A stretch of 64,000 nt of DNA from Tenodera sinensis (Eukaryota > Arthropoda > Insecta > Mantodea > Mantidae), in NCBI GenBank assembly GCA_030765045.1, contig CM060963.1, forward strand, positions 119,913,735 through 119,977,734, read 5' to 3'. The position numbers were made by a program, and so were the translations under genes. The notes beneath the pieces were generated by a model that worked only from the letters and a program-made list of their open reading frames with translations, searched no databases and had not been told where the DNA came from. Shown here in pieces: positions 21,783 to 34,139 of this stretch (position 1 is the stretch's first letter; every line of letters starts with the position of its first letter).

Positions 21783-22485
21783 TAGATACTATGCACATGA
21801 CAGCGTTATAGGTCCTCGGAAACACATAGCTATGTTTAATACTTCAAATTCGCATCGAACAGCAATATTCGTAGTGCAGACGTTTGTAGCTTTTTTTTTT
21901 TTTTTTTTCTCGCTGGAATCAGAATTTAGACTCCAAATGTGTCAGGTTATGCAACGCCTATAGGTTTAAATACGTAAGGACTCGAATAATTACACACACA
22001 CAAAGCGGTTTAAAACCGTCCTGTCTGTAGCGCAAATACATAAAATTAAATATTCACCCATTAGACCGGTATGTGCCAAATAAAGGCAGTTTTACTAGAT
22101 GCATGTCCTACAGTCATACAAAGTGCCTTACACTAACGGTTTATCCATACTCATTAAGAACTTACACTTGTCACCTGGATTCTTAAAGTCCAAATCTTCT
22201 TAGAATACCTCATATAGGATCGAATCCATTAAGTCGAAATATTTCACTTACATGCCACTCCTATTGAACAAACGGTACTAAGTCTACGAAGTACAATACA
22301 AGCATTTAACGGCACGGCATTAACTGCCATTCAAATTGAACCAATCAATTCGTAGCACATTTGCGCGCTTCTCTAAGGAACACGGTCCCCAACATTTAAA
22401 TATATACCACATCACAGGTGATATGCCAACATTATTATACCCTGTGACCACAAGGGAGTACCAATGTTTTATACACAAAGAATAT
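21783..22485. other. No gene recognised
   Basis: Non-coding sequence with a poly-T run at about 21892-21909. It leads into the microsatellite. Confidence 0.5.
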
Positions 22486-23008
<523 letters not shown>

Positions 23009-23346
23009 TTCCCTATTCATATTTAAAATTAAATTAATCATTTTTTCTAATAATGTTACCTGCATTGCCAGCAGTTCAGCAGACGACAATTAAAAGAAAA
23101 GTGTACTAGGAAAAAGGTAAAACTATTGAGGGTATGAGTGTTCATGTATACGGTGTGTTGTTTCCTGTATTTAACTAACAAGCAGCAGCCTATGCCCTTT
23201 GTCGTTAGAGGACTAGGTGAAAGTGAAATACATGTGAAGAACTTGCTGCTGATGTGCATATAAATATAGAACAAAAAACTTCATAGGTTCACTGTGTAGG
23301 AATTCAGTGGGACATCTTCAGAAAGAAATCTGATGTGTTGCACTCA
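23009..23346. other. No gene recognised
   Basis: Mixed sequence between the microsatellite and a dispersed repeat. No supportable feature. Confidence 0.5.
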
Positions 23347-23359
23347 CATGACCTCTACT

Positions 23360-23613
23360 ATAGGCGTCGCGAAGGGGGGGGCAAGGGGGGCCGGGGCCCC
23401 CCTTGGAAAATAAAAAATGTAATGTGCAATCAATTACTGTCAGACTATTGCTTTAATTGTGAGGTAAAGTACACTTTTTATTTAGCATAAATTAATATGC
23501 TTATCCGTAACAAATACTATAACTCAATTTTTACAGTTTTTGGCAACAGAATAATGAATTAATTGCAAACTTCCAACATGCGGCCCCTCCCTGAAAAATA
23601 GTCTGCCGACGCT
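23360..23613 (-). repeat. Dispersed repeat with G-rich end and 13-base target duplication, copy 1
   Basis: 254 bases flanked by catgacctctact at 23347-23359 and 23614-23626. The left end is ataggcgtcgcgaagg followed by G and C runs; the right end reads gtctgccgacgct. The short end motif ggcgtcg is mirrored by cgacgc. On the minus strand the body (ggccgcatgttggaagtttg) matches 46858-47020, and the G/C-run end matches 49390-49440. No coding capacity. Confidence 0.8.
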
Positions 23614-23757
23614 CATGACCTCTACTCTTGTACCAACTATTCTTGCAACCTCCTGTTATTTTATCTATTTCATATTAGTCGAGATAAACATTTGCCACAG
23701 ATTAACATGGAGCCTTCACTTCTTATAGTTATATGTTCTGTAGTGATGCGTTTCTTC

Positions 23758-23882
23758 TTTACTTACTTACTTTCTTTCTTTTTTCCTTCCTTACTTCCTC
23801 CCTCGCTCCCTTCCTTCCTTCCTTCCTTCCTTTCTTTCTCTCTATTTTACTTTCTTTCTTGCCTTCTTTCTTTTCTTTTTTG
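23758..23882. repeat. Pyrimidine tract, (TTCC)n-like
   Basis: About 125 bases of almost pure C/T on the plus strand with (CCTT)n in the centre. Simple repeat; chance Ser/Phe/Leu-rich frames cross it. Confidence 0.9.
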
Positions 23883-24539
23883 AGATGGAAGGGAAAATCT
23901 TGTTACGAGACCATCTGGTACTGTGGGAGTCACCAATGAAGATGGCCATACCCACTACAAAGCCCCCGCCAGAAGAGTAGGAAAGTGAAAGCCTTCAGCG
24001 TTACCTGTAGCACCTGCGCATTCAATGGTGAGAAATAGGGCTGGTTCGCAGTGCGTAACCAGAGGAGTAAAGATTGGGAGCTGGGAGACTGCTTGACCAA
24101 GGCTTGCCCCCTAGCGGAGTATTGAAGAGTAAAGCTTGGGTTCTTTATGGTTGTTGTCAGGAATCAGCGATGAAGCTTCGGGTCGGAGAGCTGCGTCTGC
24201 TTCGTGCACCTCAAATCTGTGTCCGTGTCAGTACTCTGCATGCTGCAAACCTGAAGCAATCTAGAGTGAATATGCACATACATAAAAATCAAATATCTAC
24301 TTTACAGTCAAATAATTCAGATTATTGGTGAAACTGATCACCAGTGGCGCCGTCAGTTACGGTATACATTATGCTGCATTACTCCGCCTTACGGTGTCGT
24401 GTTCAACTATGCTCTAGTTGGTTATTTGTGCCAGTTCGGCATCGTCATTTGGTGTGTGTTGTTCGTGTGCATTCGAATGCAGGTGATCTAAGGTGCACAC
24501 TGGGCAGGCAGTCTGTAAGGACTTGACGCTTACTAGATA
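23883..24539. other. No gene recognised
   Basis: Three chance frames of 60-85 codons carry no recognisable motif. Composition is more balanced than the surroundings. Confidence 0.4.
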
Positions 24540-24790
24540 TTTTTACATGTCAACAGCTAGCTCCCCGAGAGCAATGGTTTTCTCCAAAAGAGATAGTGGC
24601 CTTGCATGTTTATCTTGTGTTATATCGCATTCACCTAGTGCTTGGATTAGTTCATTATGCTTTTTACTCTTTTTCTTGAGTATACTGAAACTAAGCCTTT
24701 TGATGAATTGCTCAATGGAATGCATATTTAGTTCCTCATGTAATTGGAGCACTGGAGCGCTTCCGACCGACCCACGTACCAGTAGACAAC
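24540..24790 (-). pseudogene. Jockey-like ORF2 C-terminal fragment
   Basis: The minus strand reads LQLHEELNMHSIEQFIKRLS, then KKKSKKHNELIQALGECDI and DKHARP. This is the final segment of Jockey-clade reverse transcriptase ORFs (SIE.FI..L..  ..NELI.ALG.YD...  HKRP). All upstream domains are missing. Confidence 0.65.
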
Positions 24791-24862
24791 GACAGCTTTT
24801 CCAGCTGTAAACGACCCTAACTCCTTAACCAAACCCCAAACCATGAATTCGCCAGGACGTGA

Positions 24863-25625
24863 CCAAAGCATCGGTCATGTTTACGTCCTACCACCTAATC
24901 TAACCTGGCTAAGGCCACAAGGCAAGCCAACAAATGTTTTCCATGACTCCGCAGGTGCGGTTCGCGGTACTGCTGGATATCCTTCCTTGAATTCCCTTCG
25001 GTGGAGATTTATTGGGTAGTACTTTCGGGTAATGCTCACAGTCCCCACTGTGCCTCCCAGTACAGTGGAACTCCATAATTGGCCTTTCCCTCCACTCAAA
25101 AAAAGTTGATGTTACATTATTACGGCCACTGTAGTACCTTCATCTGAAGCTTCACGTCCGTCACCGCAGCTCACCGCCGAGGATGTTAGGGAAAGGTAGC
25201 CCACCCACATTATTACGGCCGGCTTTGTACCTTCATCTGAAGCTTCACCTCATCTTCGCAGTTGATGGATGTTAGCGAACAGGACCTCTATCCCTACCAC
25301 TTCTTGATAATCCACACCCGATACTTCCTTGTTAATACCACACTTGACATTCCAAGGGTGTAATCAAGACCTCGGTCATATTTACGTCCTGGTGCCCTCT
25401 TTCACCTGGTTTAAGCCCCTGTAGCTGGCCAATATACCCACTCCTTGAATATGCAGGTGCAATAGCGGTCCTGCCACACCTTCCCTCCCTGAATTCTCTC
25501 CGGTAGAGGTTTTTAGTGGGTAGTACCTTCGGGCGAAGCCTACAGTTCCTATTGTGGCATCCCAGTATAACGGAGCTCCATAAATAGACTTTTCCTCCAC
25601 TGGAAAAAAAATTTCGATGTTACCG
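24863..25625. repeat. Diverged tandem duplication of about 500 bases
   Basis: 24863-25105 and 25366-25625 share order and sequence: cggtcat.tttacgtcct, a tgaattc.ct.cggt.gag block, gggtagtac.ttcggg and ccagta.a. Between them, tgtaccttcatctgaagctt occurs near 25130 and 25222 (first copy one base different), another local duplication. It could be 5' non-coding DNA of the Jockey-like element to the right. No coding sequence recognised. Confidence 0.6.
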
Positions 25626-25635
25626 AGCAGCACGT

Positions 25636-26400
25636 TAACATGGCCCAATATGCTGACGACGTGATGCTATATTCTATAAATTAAAAAAAAAGAACGCAGA
25701 ACATTCCTCCGCCACCACCAAGAATCGTGCATGCGTTAGCGATTGTCCATAAACCCGGAGAAAAGCCATGCCATTTTCTTTACTAAGCGCCGCTTTCCCG
25801 CAAAAATCCCCACATTCACCTATATCAGAAGAAGAACAAAATGGATGAATATCATCTCCTGCCTAGGAGTGAAGCTCAATAAGGGTCTGACTTTCGGGAG
25901 CACATGCGGAGTCGGACGTATCGGGCCAGCGGGGTAAGAACCTCGTTGTATCCTATGTTAAGGCCTAGGCTGCCAGTACCCTTGAACGTACGCCTTTTTC
26001 GGGCTCTCGTAATCCCCGTGTTATTGTACTTCTGCGTCTCCAGCATCTCAGAGTTGGATTATCTATTCTGTATGCCGCAGATTCCTCCCGAGACTGCTGC
26101 ACGAGGCCTCATCTCTTCCATATGTGTAGGATGAAACTAGGTTCCGGGCTTCAAAAGTTTACGATTCACTGCCACAATACTGCCGTGGTTAGGTCTCTTG
26201 GAGATTATAGCCTCAGAGAACGCACACTTGCACGTTACCGGCTTCCCGCATGGCTTGTGGCCATATTCACTAACGTATCCACCCCATATCCTGTCATGAA
26301 ATTGGTAAAGCCCTCAAAAGGCAGGTACACGTATGACACACCGCGGGCTGCGCTTGACTTCCCATAGAGACAATGAGCTAAGGCTGAACACAGTGTAGAC
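25636..26400 (+). pseudogene. Jockey-like RT fragment with YADD box
   Basis: The plus strand gives MAQYADDVMLYSI, the RT active site, followed after a frame change by SINPEKSHAIFFTKRRFPAK and WMNIISCLGVKLNKGLTF. A third frame gives LYPMLRPRLPVPLNVRLFRA and LVIPVLLYFCVSS. This is the palm-to-thumb order of Jockey-clade elements. It is broken by several shifts and starts inside the palm. A related text continues to about 26300 (SLRERTLARYRLPAWLVA). Confidence 0.7.
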
Positions 26401-27130
26401 AAAGATTCTCAAACATCGGAGAACTTGGAAAAATAGCTTATATAGTGGCAGCACCTCTCCACTGTCCCAATCAGAGCACCGGTTCCCCATTGGATGGCGT
26501 CAAGTAGCCCCACCCCTCCGCCCAGAGAATATATACACTGCCTGGGAAGGAGAAACACGTGGCTCTTGGGGAATATAATCCCAGAGAACGCACGCTTGTG
26601 TGACACCGGGTTCCCCGCCTGGCTTGCGGTAACAGAGGAGCTACTCCAACAACAGCGCAAGCGGAGCTCCCATACAGTCCTTCCAAGAGAAGCTTGGAAT
26701 CAAATTTCAAAATTTCAAACCTCCATATTTAGATTCACACACCAACAGTGCCCAACGAATGTTGCACACTGAAAAGCAGCCGTTGAGGAGCGTAAAGTTG
26801 CTACCTCCTTTCTACTCTCAACCTTATCATCACCCGTCAGCCTGCAAAACCCCACATCCCGTCAGAAAGTGGTTAAGCCCTAAAAGGGCAGGTACACGAT
26901 TCACACATCTCGGGCTGTTCTCAGTCTGCCACAGCAGTATGGTATGGTATTTTCCTTCTAAAAGCAGCCGTTGAGGAGCATAAAGTTGCTACTTCCTTTC
27001 TACCCTCAACCTCAACATCACCCGCCACCTTACAAAACCCCACAACCCGTCAGAAAGTCATTAAGCCCTAAAAGGGCAGAGACATGATTGACACATTTCG
27101 GGCTATTCTCAGCCGTCCAGCAGCGGTATG
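26400..27130. repeat. Rearranged retrotransposon DNA with a 188-base tandem duplication
   Basis: 26530-26640 repeats, in diverged form, the 26190-26290 segment (agagaacgcac.cttg, ccgcctggcttg). 26773-26959 and 26960-27147 are direct tandem copies offset by 187-188 bases (aaagcagccgttgaggagc and gtcagaaagt anchor both). The overlapping reading frames are not supported as genes. Confidence 0.65.
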
Positions 27131-27403
27131 GTATAAACCCTTGGTCGTGATATCGACGACAGTCATGGCGTTTGCATCGAGACCAACGATTGGCCGCAGT
27201 TTTAGTTGCCATCCCACACCAAAGGGTGCCTCTCCAAGGGACAGGATACCCCTGTTTCACACACTGCTAAAGAGCAAACATCAACCAGCTACACTGCGAA
27301 CATCAGCAGCAGAGAATCAACAACAGGTAACGCTTAGTGGAACAAGGACATAGCATCTATTTTTAGGTGTAGTACTATACCTGTCTTTTACCTACCTATC
27401 GTA

Positions 27404-28880
27404 ATGTCTTCCACCCCTTCTCCCGAAGCGGTCTTGCTAGACAGTCAGCAAGGGCCCTTGCCAGCACCTCCACTGGTGCTATCAAAAAGTCCTCGTCCAC
27501 CGAAAAAAGCAGACTGCCACTCAATGCGAAAGCGAAAGAGGCAAGCTCCGAAAGCTAGAGGCATCCAACCATGCACCAGATTCTCGCGTAGGCCAAACTA
27601 GGGAGTCAGACTCCGATGACTGTGCCAGTGCGAGCAGTGTTCTCCTGCAAATCCTGCGCCACAAGGGATGAGGATTTTAGCTCCTCCGGTTTCTCCTCTG
27701 CTGCGGAAGAAAACTTACAGCAGGAGGAGGTCCAATTTCGTGAGGTAAATCCAAAGCACTCGCCAAATTAGCCAAACTAACAACACAAAGCCTGTCTAGC
27801 AGACACCCCAAAAACCCATCCCACCCAAGTGGCATGTACTCCTATCATCGTAGATTACTTTGAAGGGTTGTTCGGCTTCTTTAACATGGTTATGCCGACT
27901 CTTTCGGGGAGAGTATGTTGTGGCGGAACAAGAGCCACATCATCCTCCAGACCAAATCCAGAGGACCACTCCATCCTGCGCCACCTCAAGTCCAAGGGTA
28001 TTCCCCATTTTACCTTCTGGTTGGACAGAACATGCGATTTTCGTAGGGTTATCAGAGGGCTACCTGTGGACACACCTTTCGACGAAATCATGGCAGACCT
28101 CACCCGCCAGGACATCGCCCCCAGAGTGGTCAAACAGCTGATCAGATCCACTCCAGATGGCTAAGGGCCCAGGAAACACCTTCCCCTGTTTCCTATAGTG
28201 GTCGAGCGTGCCAACGTCCCGCAGACAAAAATAGATGGCATAACAGCCCTCTCTTACCTCCGGGTACACATGGAATCCTCCAAAGGTTCTGGCGGGCCCC
28301 CTTAGTGACATAGTTTTCTGGGATTTAACCACTCCAGCCATTTTGTCACCGTAAAATGTGCTGCCTAAGGTGCGGTGACGAACACCTCAAAGAGAACTGC
28401 CTACGGTCCAAGTCATATGTGTCCAAGTGTGCAAACTGTGACGGCGCACACGTAGCTTGCTACGGAGGCTGCCCAACCAGGAAGGCTATCATAGCCTCCA
28501 GGCATTCACCACAGGTGCAGCCGCAGGCCAGTCTTGTCGCATCTGCCAGCCGCCCTCAGGCAAGTCCTGCACCAACAAGACAAGCACTACACCAGGTTGA
28601 GGGTCCCGCGTACGCGGTAGTAACGAGAGGAGCTACGGGTACACATACAGGGTCGCATATTAGCACAAAACTACTACCCCCAAAGCACATAAAAAAGGTC
28701 CAAAGACCCCAAGCCTCCCTGCCCTCTAGGTCGCGGAGGCATCACCATTCTCGGAGGCCGATCTCCGAGGCTCATCGTGAGCGTGGCGTTCCCCCGTGCA
28801 CGGATCAGCCGAGGAATGATGTGGCCGAAGAGAGGCCAGCGCCCCAGAGTCCTCCTGTACTTACGCTTCCCTAACAAAGC
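27404..28880 (+). pseudogene. Jockey-like ORF1 (gag-like nucleic-acid-binding protein), frameshifted
   Basis: Jockey ORF1 packages the element RNA. A Pro/Ser/Lys-rich N-terminus (27404-27601) is followed by a shifted segment with EDHSILRHLKSKGIPHFTFW and LPVDTPFDEIMADLTRQDIA (27829-28164). After further shifts comes the zinc-knuckle region: CLRCGDEHLKENC (CX2CX3HX4C) and CANCDGAHVACYGGC (CX2CX3HX6C) at 28356-28480. The tandem knuckles in this spacing are the hallmark of Jockey ORF1. A Pro/Gln-rich tail ends at 28874. At least three frameshifts; the product is not made. Confidence 0.8.
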
Positions 28881-29139
28881 ACCACCCCTCCCGCTTCACT
28901 ACAGATCTCCGATGTGCTGACGTAGCTGCATGAGCTACTGAAAAATCACGGCGTGAGGATCCATGAGCTGCCAGTGCAGTTCATTTCCTCCATCGACCCA
29001 GCCGCAAAAATGGTCATCGCCATGGAGGGGCTCGCTCAGCTGATCACGTCATCGAAACAGCCCAGAATGGTGGATCGAAGTAGATATCGTTCCTCGTTCA
29101 GATTTGCGTTCTAGAACGCGTGTGGCGTGGCCGGTGAGG
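28881..29139 (+). other. End of Jockey ORF1 / inter-ORF region
   Basis: Readable as the last ORF1 segment (LHELLKNHGVRIHELPVQFI, VIAMEGLAQLITSSKQP), a helical tail, before the endonuclease segment. Broken frames. Confidence 0.5.
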
Positions 29140-29555
29140 AAAATGAACTCCAACATTTTGCCGGAGCGGATGCTCTAGACCACATCTTAGCACCCGATAT
29201 GACATTACGTTGGTGGACGTTAATTTAAAAAAAAATAGACCTCATCTTGGTTTCGGAAACACATCTCCGACTGGTTTGGTTTAAGGGCGCTCAACTTCAA
29301 GGTCATCAGCGACACATCTCCGACAAACTGACACATCACAACTCCTGGGTTATCGCTGCTTCAGATAGGATCGCAAGGGTTGCTCACAGGCGTAGCCCAC
29401 AGAGCCGTCCAGCTCCCACAACTTCAATTCCTAGAAGCCACGACCACCTGTGTCCACCTAGGAGGAACGGAAGTTCTGATGGTATCTGCGTACCACCCGC
29501 CCCAGAGGCAGTTCATAGTGGTAGTTTGTGTGTTTAAGCGCGCTCAGCTTCTACG
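29140..29555 (+). pseudogene. Jockey-like ORF2 N-terminus (APE endonuclease), truncated
   Basis: Frames read DLILVSETHLR, the conserved endonuclease Glu motif, then HRAVQLPQLQFLEATTTCVH and LGGTEVLMVSAYHPP. These are the order and motifs of Jockey apurinic-like endonucleases. It stops at about 29555, where an I-like element in the opposite orientation begins. RT is not attached. Several frameshifts. Confidence 0.7.
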
Positions 29556-29559
29556 TCAC

Positions 29560-31200
29560 CAGCACCCTTAAAAAATTCACGACTATAGCCAGATATAAAT
29601 TTGTATCAAAAAAATTACTAGCAACAAAGAAAATATACACATAAACGTAAAAACAGTGGCAATAGCCAAGTATAAAACACGGTAATATGTCAAAAAGCAT
29701 AAGAAGAAATATCTAAAATTTTATCTCCACAAATTTATATTACACTTAAAAAATCTATCAACTGCTATTTTGTCGTCCTCTTAAGACCTCTGCAAGTATG
29801 GTAGGCAGCTGCAGAGAATCTCGAATGTGTGTCAGAGAGGACCACTCTAGTAGCACGTGACGGACTGGAAAAATTTGTCACAGCGGACATATAGGGGCAA
29901 GATCCCTTCTAAACAGGTAACCAAGTGAAAAATTGCAGTACCCTATTTTTATACGAGCCAAACTAACCTCCTCGCGGCGAGATGTACGACAGGAAGTTAC
30001 CAAGTTCATCGGAAATTCTTTCACTTCTCTAAGCTTACTACCGCGGAGAACTGACCGCTCTTCCTGCCAGGACGACAGAACCGCTCTACGCATTTCAAGT
30101 CTAAAGTCTTCCGAACTAACACGTGAGATGGTAATACTGGATTCTGTAGTTGCTGTCTTTGCTGCCAAACCCACCATTTCATTCCCCGGCAAACCTACGT
30201 GACCAGCAGTCCATGCACACACCACGTCAACGCCAGAAGCGTGTAAAACATGGAGGGCATCCTGGATACGTTGTACAATAGGGTGGGGGTTTTACAGCTC
30301 ACAAAGGGTCGGAAGTGCACTAAGGGAATCGCTCAAAATTAGGCAGTCACCTAATTTACGACGGCGCACAAGCAAAACGGCTCAGTAAATTGCATAAAGC
30401 TCTGCAGTAAAAATGGAAGTGCTATTTGGAAAACAGAATGTATGTGCTTCGGTTCCATAAACATAAGCACATCCAACACCGTTGATGCTCTTTGACCCAT
30501 CGGTGTAAATACATCAGCGATCATTGTACCCTGACAAAAGTTCTAAAAAACACGTGCGGACACTTGAAATAGGCATCGTGGATTTCCGATGTAGGGACAT
30601 CCCAAGATCTACATGGGGCGTGCCAGATAGCCAAGGGGGTAAAACTTCTCGCCCTTGGCGAACATCCTAGGCAGATCCATTTCAAGCTTCGCTAGAAGTT
30701 CCTTGAGACGAAACCCCGCAGACTTAGGATTAAGGGTTCTATTCCTAATCCGTTCTCTTAGAGTGCTGGTGAAAAAAGAAGCGTACGTTGGGTGCTTAGG
30801 CATACATCTAAGCACACAACCATAATTTGCCAAGAGAATCTCACGCCGAGATTGCAGAGGAGGTTCTGCGGACTCGGCTTAAAGGATTACCATGTGGTTT
30901 GTTGGGAAAACTCCTATTGCCATGTGGATGTCCCTATTGTGGACCGCGTCAAAATCTTCTCAGCAGAGATGGTCGTGCTGACGAATAAACAATACACCCA
31001 TAGTCTAGCTTGGATCGGACCAATGCGCGATATATTCGCAACAAAATTGTCCGATCCGCTCTCCACGATTTGCCATTCAGTACTCGCATAAAATTTAGGG
31101 AACGGTCACATCTCGCTCTTAGCTGTGCAATATACGACGACCAACTAAGCTTCCTGTCATCGGTTCGGTTAAGGTGTTTGGAGATTTCTAAACGACACAC
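29560..31200 (-). pseudogene. I-like non-LTR retrotransposon B: RT thumb, RNase H, C-terminal region
   Basis: Minus strand. The RT thumb (DRKLSWSSYIAQLRARC, ILLRIYRALVRSKLDYGCIV) lies at about 31160-30950. A middle segment follows (YGCVLRCMPKHPTYASFF, 30833-30609). RNase H is at about 30520-30190, with YTDGSKSINGVG, FTAELYA, LILSDSLSAL and WTAGHVGLPGNE, so the catalytic Asp-Glu-Asp set is present. The C-terminus ends near 29880, followed by an A-rich 3' region. Interrupted by several stops. At its upper end it is fused in frame to element A. Confidence 0.8.
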
Positions 31201-32420
31201 CACCTCCCACCAATCCGTCCCCAGATGCATACTGGGTGACCTGATGCTTCGAAGGACACTCAAAGAGTCCGAACAAAACAGGATCGTGGAATTGGAAATA
31301 CAAAGAGTAGATCGCAGAGCTTGATAAAGGGCATAAATCTCAGCAAAATAATTGGAAAACCCCGCAGGAAGAGGCACCCGTGCAGACGTTTGTGTTGTCC
31401 AGTTTATAAACGCCCCTCCCGCACCTGTTGGGCTAACGGAACCGCCGGTAAATAGGTGGAAAAAAGGTTGAGTCACTGATGCCGAGTGTTGGGACATGAA
31501 ATGGTGGAACCGTTGTGGTGTAGACGGGTCCCCGCGATGTAGGTTGGCAGTCAAAAGAGTCACATGCGGTTGGCGCACTAAGTATAGCGAAAGCCTGGGG
31601 AAACAGGGTATGTCCTCTAGTTCTTGACACTTCCGAAAAACTAATAGGTAAATCAGAGGATAGCGTATAGAAGCAACTACTTGGTAAAGTGGTAAGCGTG
31701 CACTTAACAAGAGTTGCGCGTACAATGACGTTTCTCGGTATTGTAGTAATTTGCCAATAAATCGGACTGCGAGGTCTACCTGCCGTCGCAGAAGAGGCTG
31801 CATTCCCAGCTCCGTAAACACCTTTTTATAGAAGGTTTGCCCGTACCCCAAGTATGGCTTTGCCATGCGGTAAGGGACAGAGTCTATTTTCTTCTGCCAC
31901 ACCTTAGGAAGATGAGTAATGACTATCAAACCGTAATCTAATTTAGCCTGACATAAAGATAAGTATATGTGGTATAAACTCTGGGGGTGTGCCCCCCAGT
32001 TACGCCCTTGCAAGTAACGGAAGAGGGTACTAGAAGCCAAGAGGGATGAATGCAGGTGCATCGTCTGCGATTTCCAACTCAGGTTATGATCCAGGTGTAA
32101 CCCAAGAAATTTGACGGATCGAGCTAAAGGAAGAGGATTTTCCCCAATAGACATATTTGCATGAAGCAGAAGTGGGCCGCGTTTAAAGAAAATCGATACG
32201 CATTTTTCAGGGTGGACCGTCAGTCCTAGGTCATTGAGCTTCCCAAGTAGGAGGTCTAAATCGGCCTGAAGGGTGGTCGGAGACTGACGCACAGTATGTA
32301 AAGGGGTTTGGGATAATAAAACGAAGTCATCGGCATATAAAACAAGTTGGCTGTGCTTAAGCGGCAATGTACTTAATGTGTGAATGTATAGGATAAAAAG
32401 CAGAGGACTAAGTGCCTACA
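31200..32420 (-). pseudogene. I-like non-LTR retrotransposon A: RT palm/thumb plus partial RNase H
   Basis: Minus strand, open from about 32415 with ALSPLLFILYIHTL before the Met at 32367, then VLYADDFVLLSQ with the catalytic YADD, FLGLHLDHNLSWKSQTMH, QAKLDYGLIVI and a long connecting region. RNase H starts as HLFTGGSVSPTGAGGAF: the first catalytic Asp is Gly here. FAEIYALYQAL and LFCSDSLSVLRSI follow. The domain is cut after WWEVVCR and continues without a stop into the RT thumb of element B, giving one 472-codon frame. 5'-truncated in the palm. Confidence 0.85.
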
Positions 32421-32976
32421 TGCTTTGATATAGAGTCGCTTAAAAATTTGAATAAGGATAAATTTTAACCGGCTATGAACATGAACTGTTTAACGTTCAA
32501 ATTATAATATTTGACGGTAGTATTAACTTACCTCGGACTGCCCTCGAAAGCCTGGATAGTGTATCGTATTTACCAAATTCTTAATTTTCGTCACAAATAC
32601 TTACATTAGGTAATGTTGGGTGCCTTGATAAATAACGTCAGTACATTATTATTGTTTTAAGATCATGATATTGCCTCCTGAAACTCTTAAAAGCATGCAT
32701 TATCTCTGTGTATTTGCATCTGCAACAGTTTGGTAACAATGCGATTTTAATGTGGTGAATTGTATTTCTGCTGCCGGGGGAAATTTAATTAATTTCCAAG
32801 ATACGGACATAGCAATGTGAAAACGTCATGTTGTGGGCATAGATTAATTTGGGAAACGCCACATTATGGACTGAAGTGAGGTAAAAAATAGCAGAAGATA
32901 TAATGAAGATTTGCGACGGCTAACAAAGTCATGAACTTATATTTTTGCTAAGTAGCATAGCTGAAAAAAGTGTTTG
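32421..32976. other. No gene recognised
   Basis: AT-rich DNA upstream of the truncated I-like element; no element end or coding motif seen. Confidence 0.5.
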
Positions 32977-33176
32977 TTTAATGATGCTGTCAAATACAGG
33001 TATCAAATCAGTGTCGCTGTCTGCTGAAAATTTGTTTCTCCGGAGTTCTTTCTCCGCTAAATCCACTGACATGAGGTTTAATGGTGCTGTCAAATACAGG
33101 TATCATATCAGTGTCGCTGTCTGCTGAAAATTTGTTTCTCCGGAGTTCTTTCTCCGCTAAATCCATTGACATGTGG
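32977..33176. repeat. 100-base tandem duplication
   Basis: 32977-33076 and 33077-33176 are direct copies differing at only a few positions (tttaatg[a/g]tgctgtcaaa start; aatttgtttctccggagttc in both). Non-coding. Confidence 0.95.
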
Positions 33177-33739
33177 CTGACCTTTTAAGCACACTTAATA
33201 AGCATCAATCTTGGCAGAGTTTTGAACTTCAAAGGTTGGCGTTTAACCACGCTATTCAGACTAACATCACTGACTCATGTTTCTACAAAGTAAAATGTTG
33301 GAGTTAAGTATGCTTAAATTACGTTAATTTGACTTTATTCAGAAATCTTTTATTAGATGATGGACCTGGAGGGCATTTTCTTGAATTAGGTTAGGTTATC
33401 CAATGTAGGGTGGCGTTAAAAAGCCCTAAGAGCACACCTTCGAGCACGAATGGCATTTCGACATTTATCTGTCCATCATTGGATAGAAAGTCGACAGGAG
33501 TGGGAAGTCGACCGCGAAATAGATTGTTCAGCAATCCTCTCGGTGAGATGCTGCGCCAAATCGTTCACTGAGTTATGCTCGCTGTAAGTAAACACGGTCA
33601 ACTTGGTGCAAAGGTTCCAGTTGATGTGGTCCAAGAGCCATCTAGGCATTTTTAATCCTTTCAGTCCCAAATTATTTTGCTACTTATGCCGTTCTTCCTC
33701 TAATTCGAAACCGGTTTAGATTAGGTGGTCTGGAACACC
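33177..33739. other. No gene recognised
   Basis: Short frames only; one at 33476-33670 has no recognisable motif. Confidence 0.5.
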
Positions 33740-33945
33740 TTCAGCCTGCTGGCTCGAATAGCCATGATCGTTAAGGCAACACGTAGCGCACTGGCCATGC
33801 ACTCAAACCCCGAGTTCGTGAGTTCTAGTCTCGGCAACCGCAGTCAAATGTGCCTGTGGTAAAGGACGAGGAGGGCCCATGTAAAATAAATGGTGTGATG
33901 GCACGCGTGGATGATGACGGGGTATCATTTGACTGCGGTTACATG
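33740..33945 (+). repeat. Possible tRNA-derived SINE with inverted ends
   Basis: A tRNA-like segment (agccatgatcgttaaggc resembling a D arm and gagttctagtctcgg resembling a T arm/B box) lies at about 33760-33830. It is followed by cgcagtcaaatg, which is inverted about 80 bases later as catttgactgcg. This suggests a degenerate tRNA-Ser/Leu-derived SINE. No second copy in the window. Confidence 0.35.
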
Positions 33946-34139
33946 GATTTTGCTTCTTTTCTTATATAAAAAATCAATACAATGTAAATTGTAAAAAAAA
34001 TAATTTTCTACAATCCAGAACATCTCAAATACATATGTTTAATTCGTGACGAACAATATAACAGGAATATAGCAGAAAAAACCGTTAAAAGTATTACAAA
34101 TAGGCAAAAAAGCCCATGTTTCTTATAATACACGCCGGG

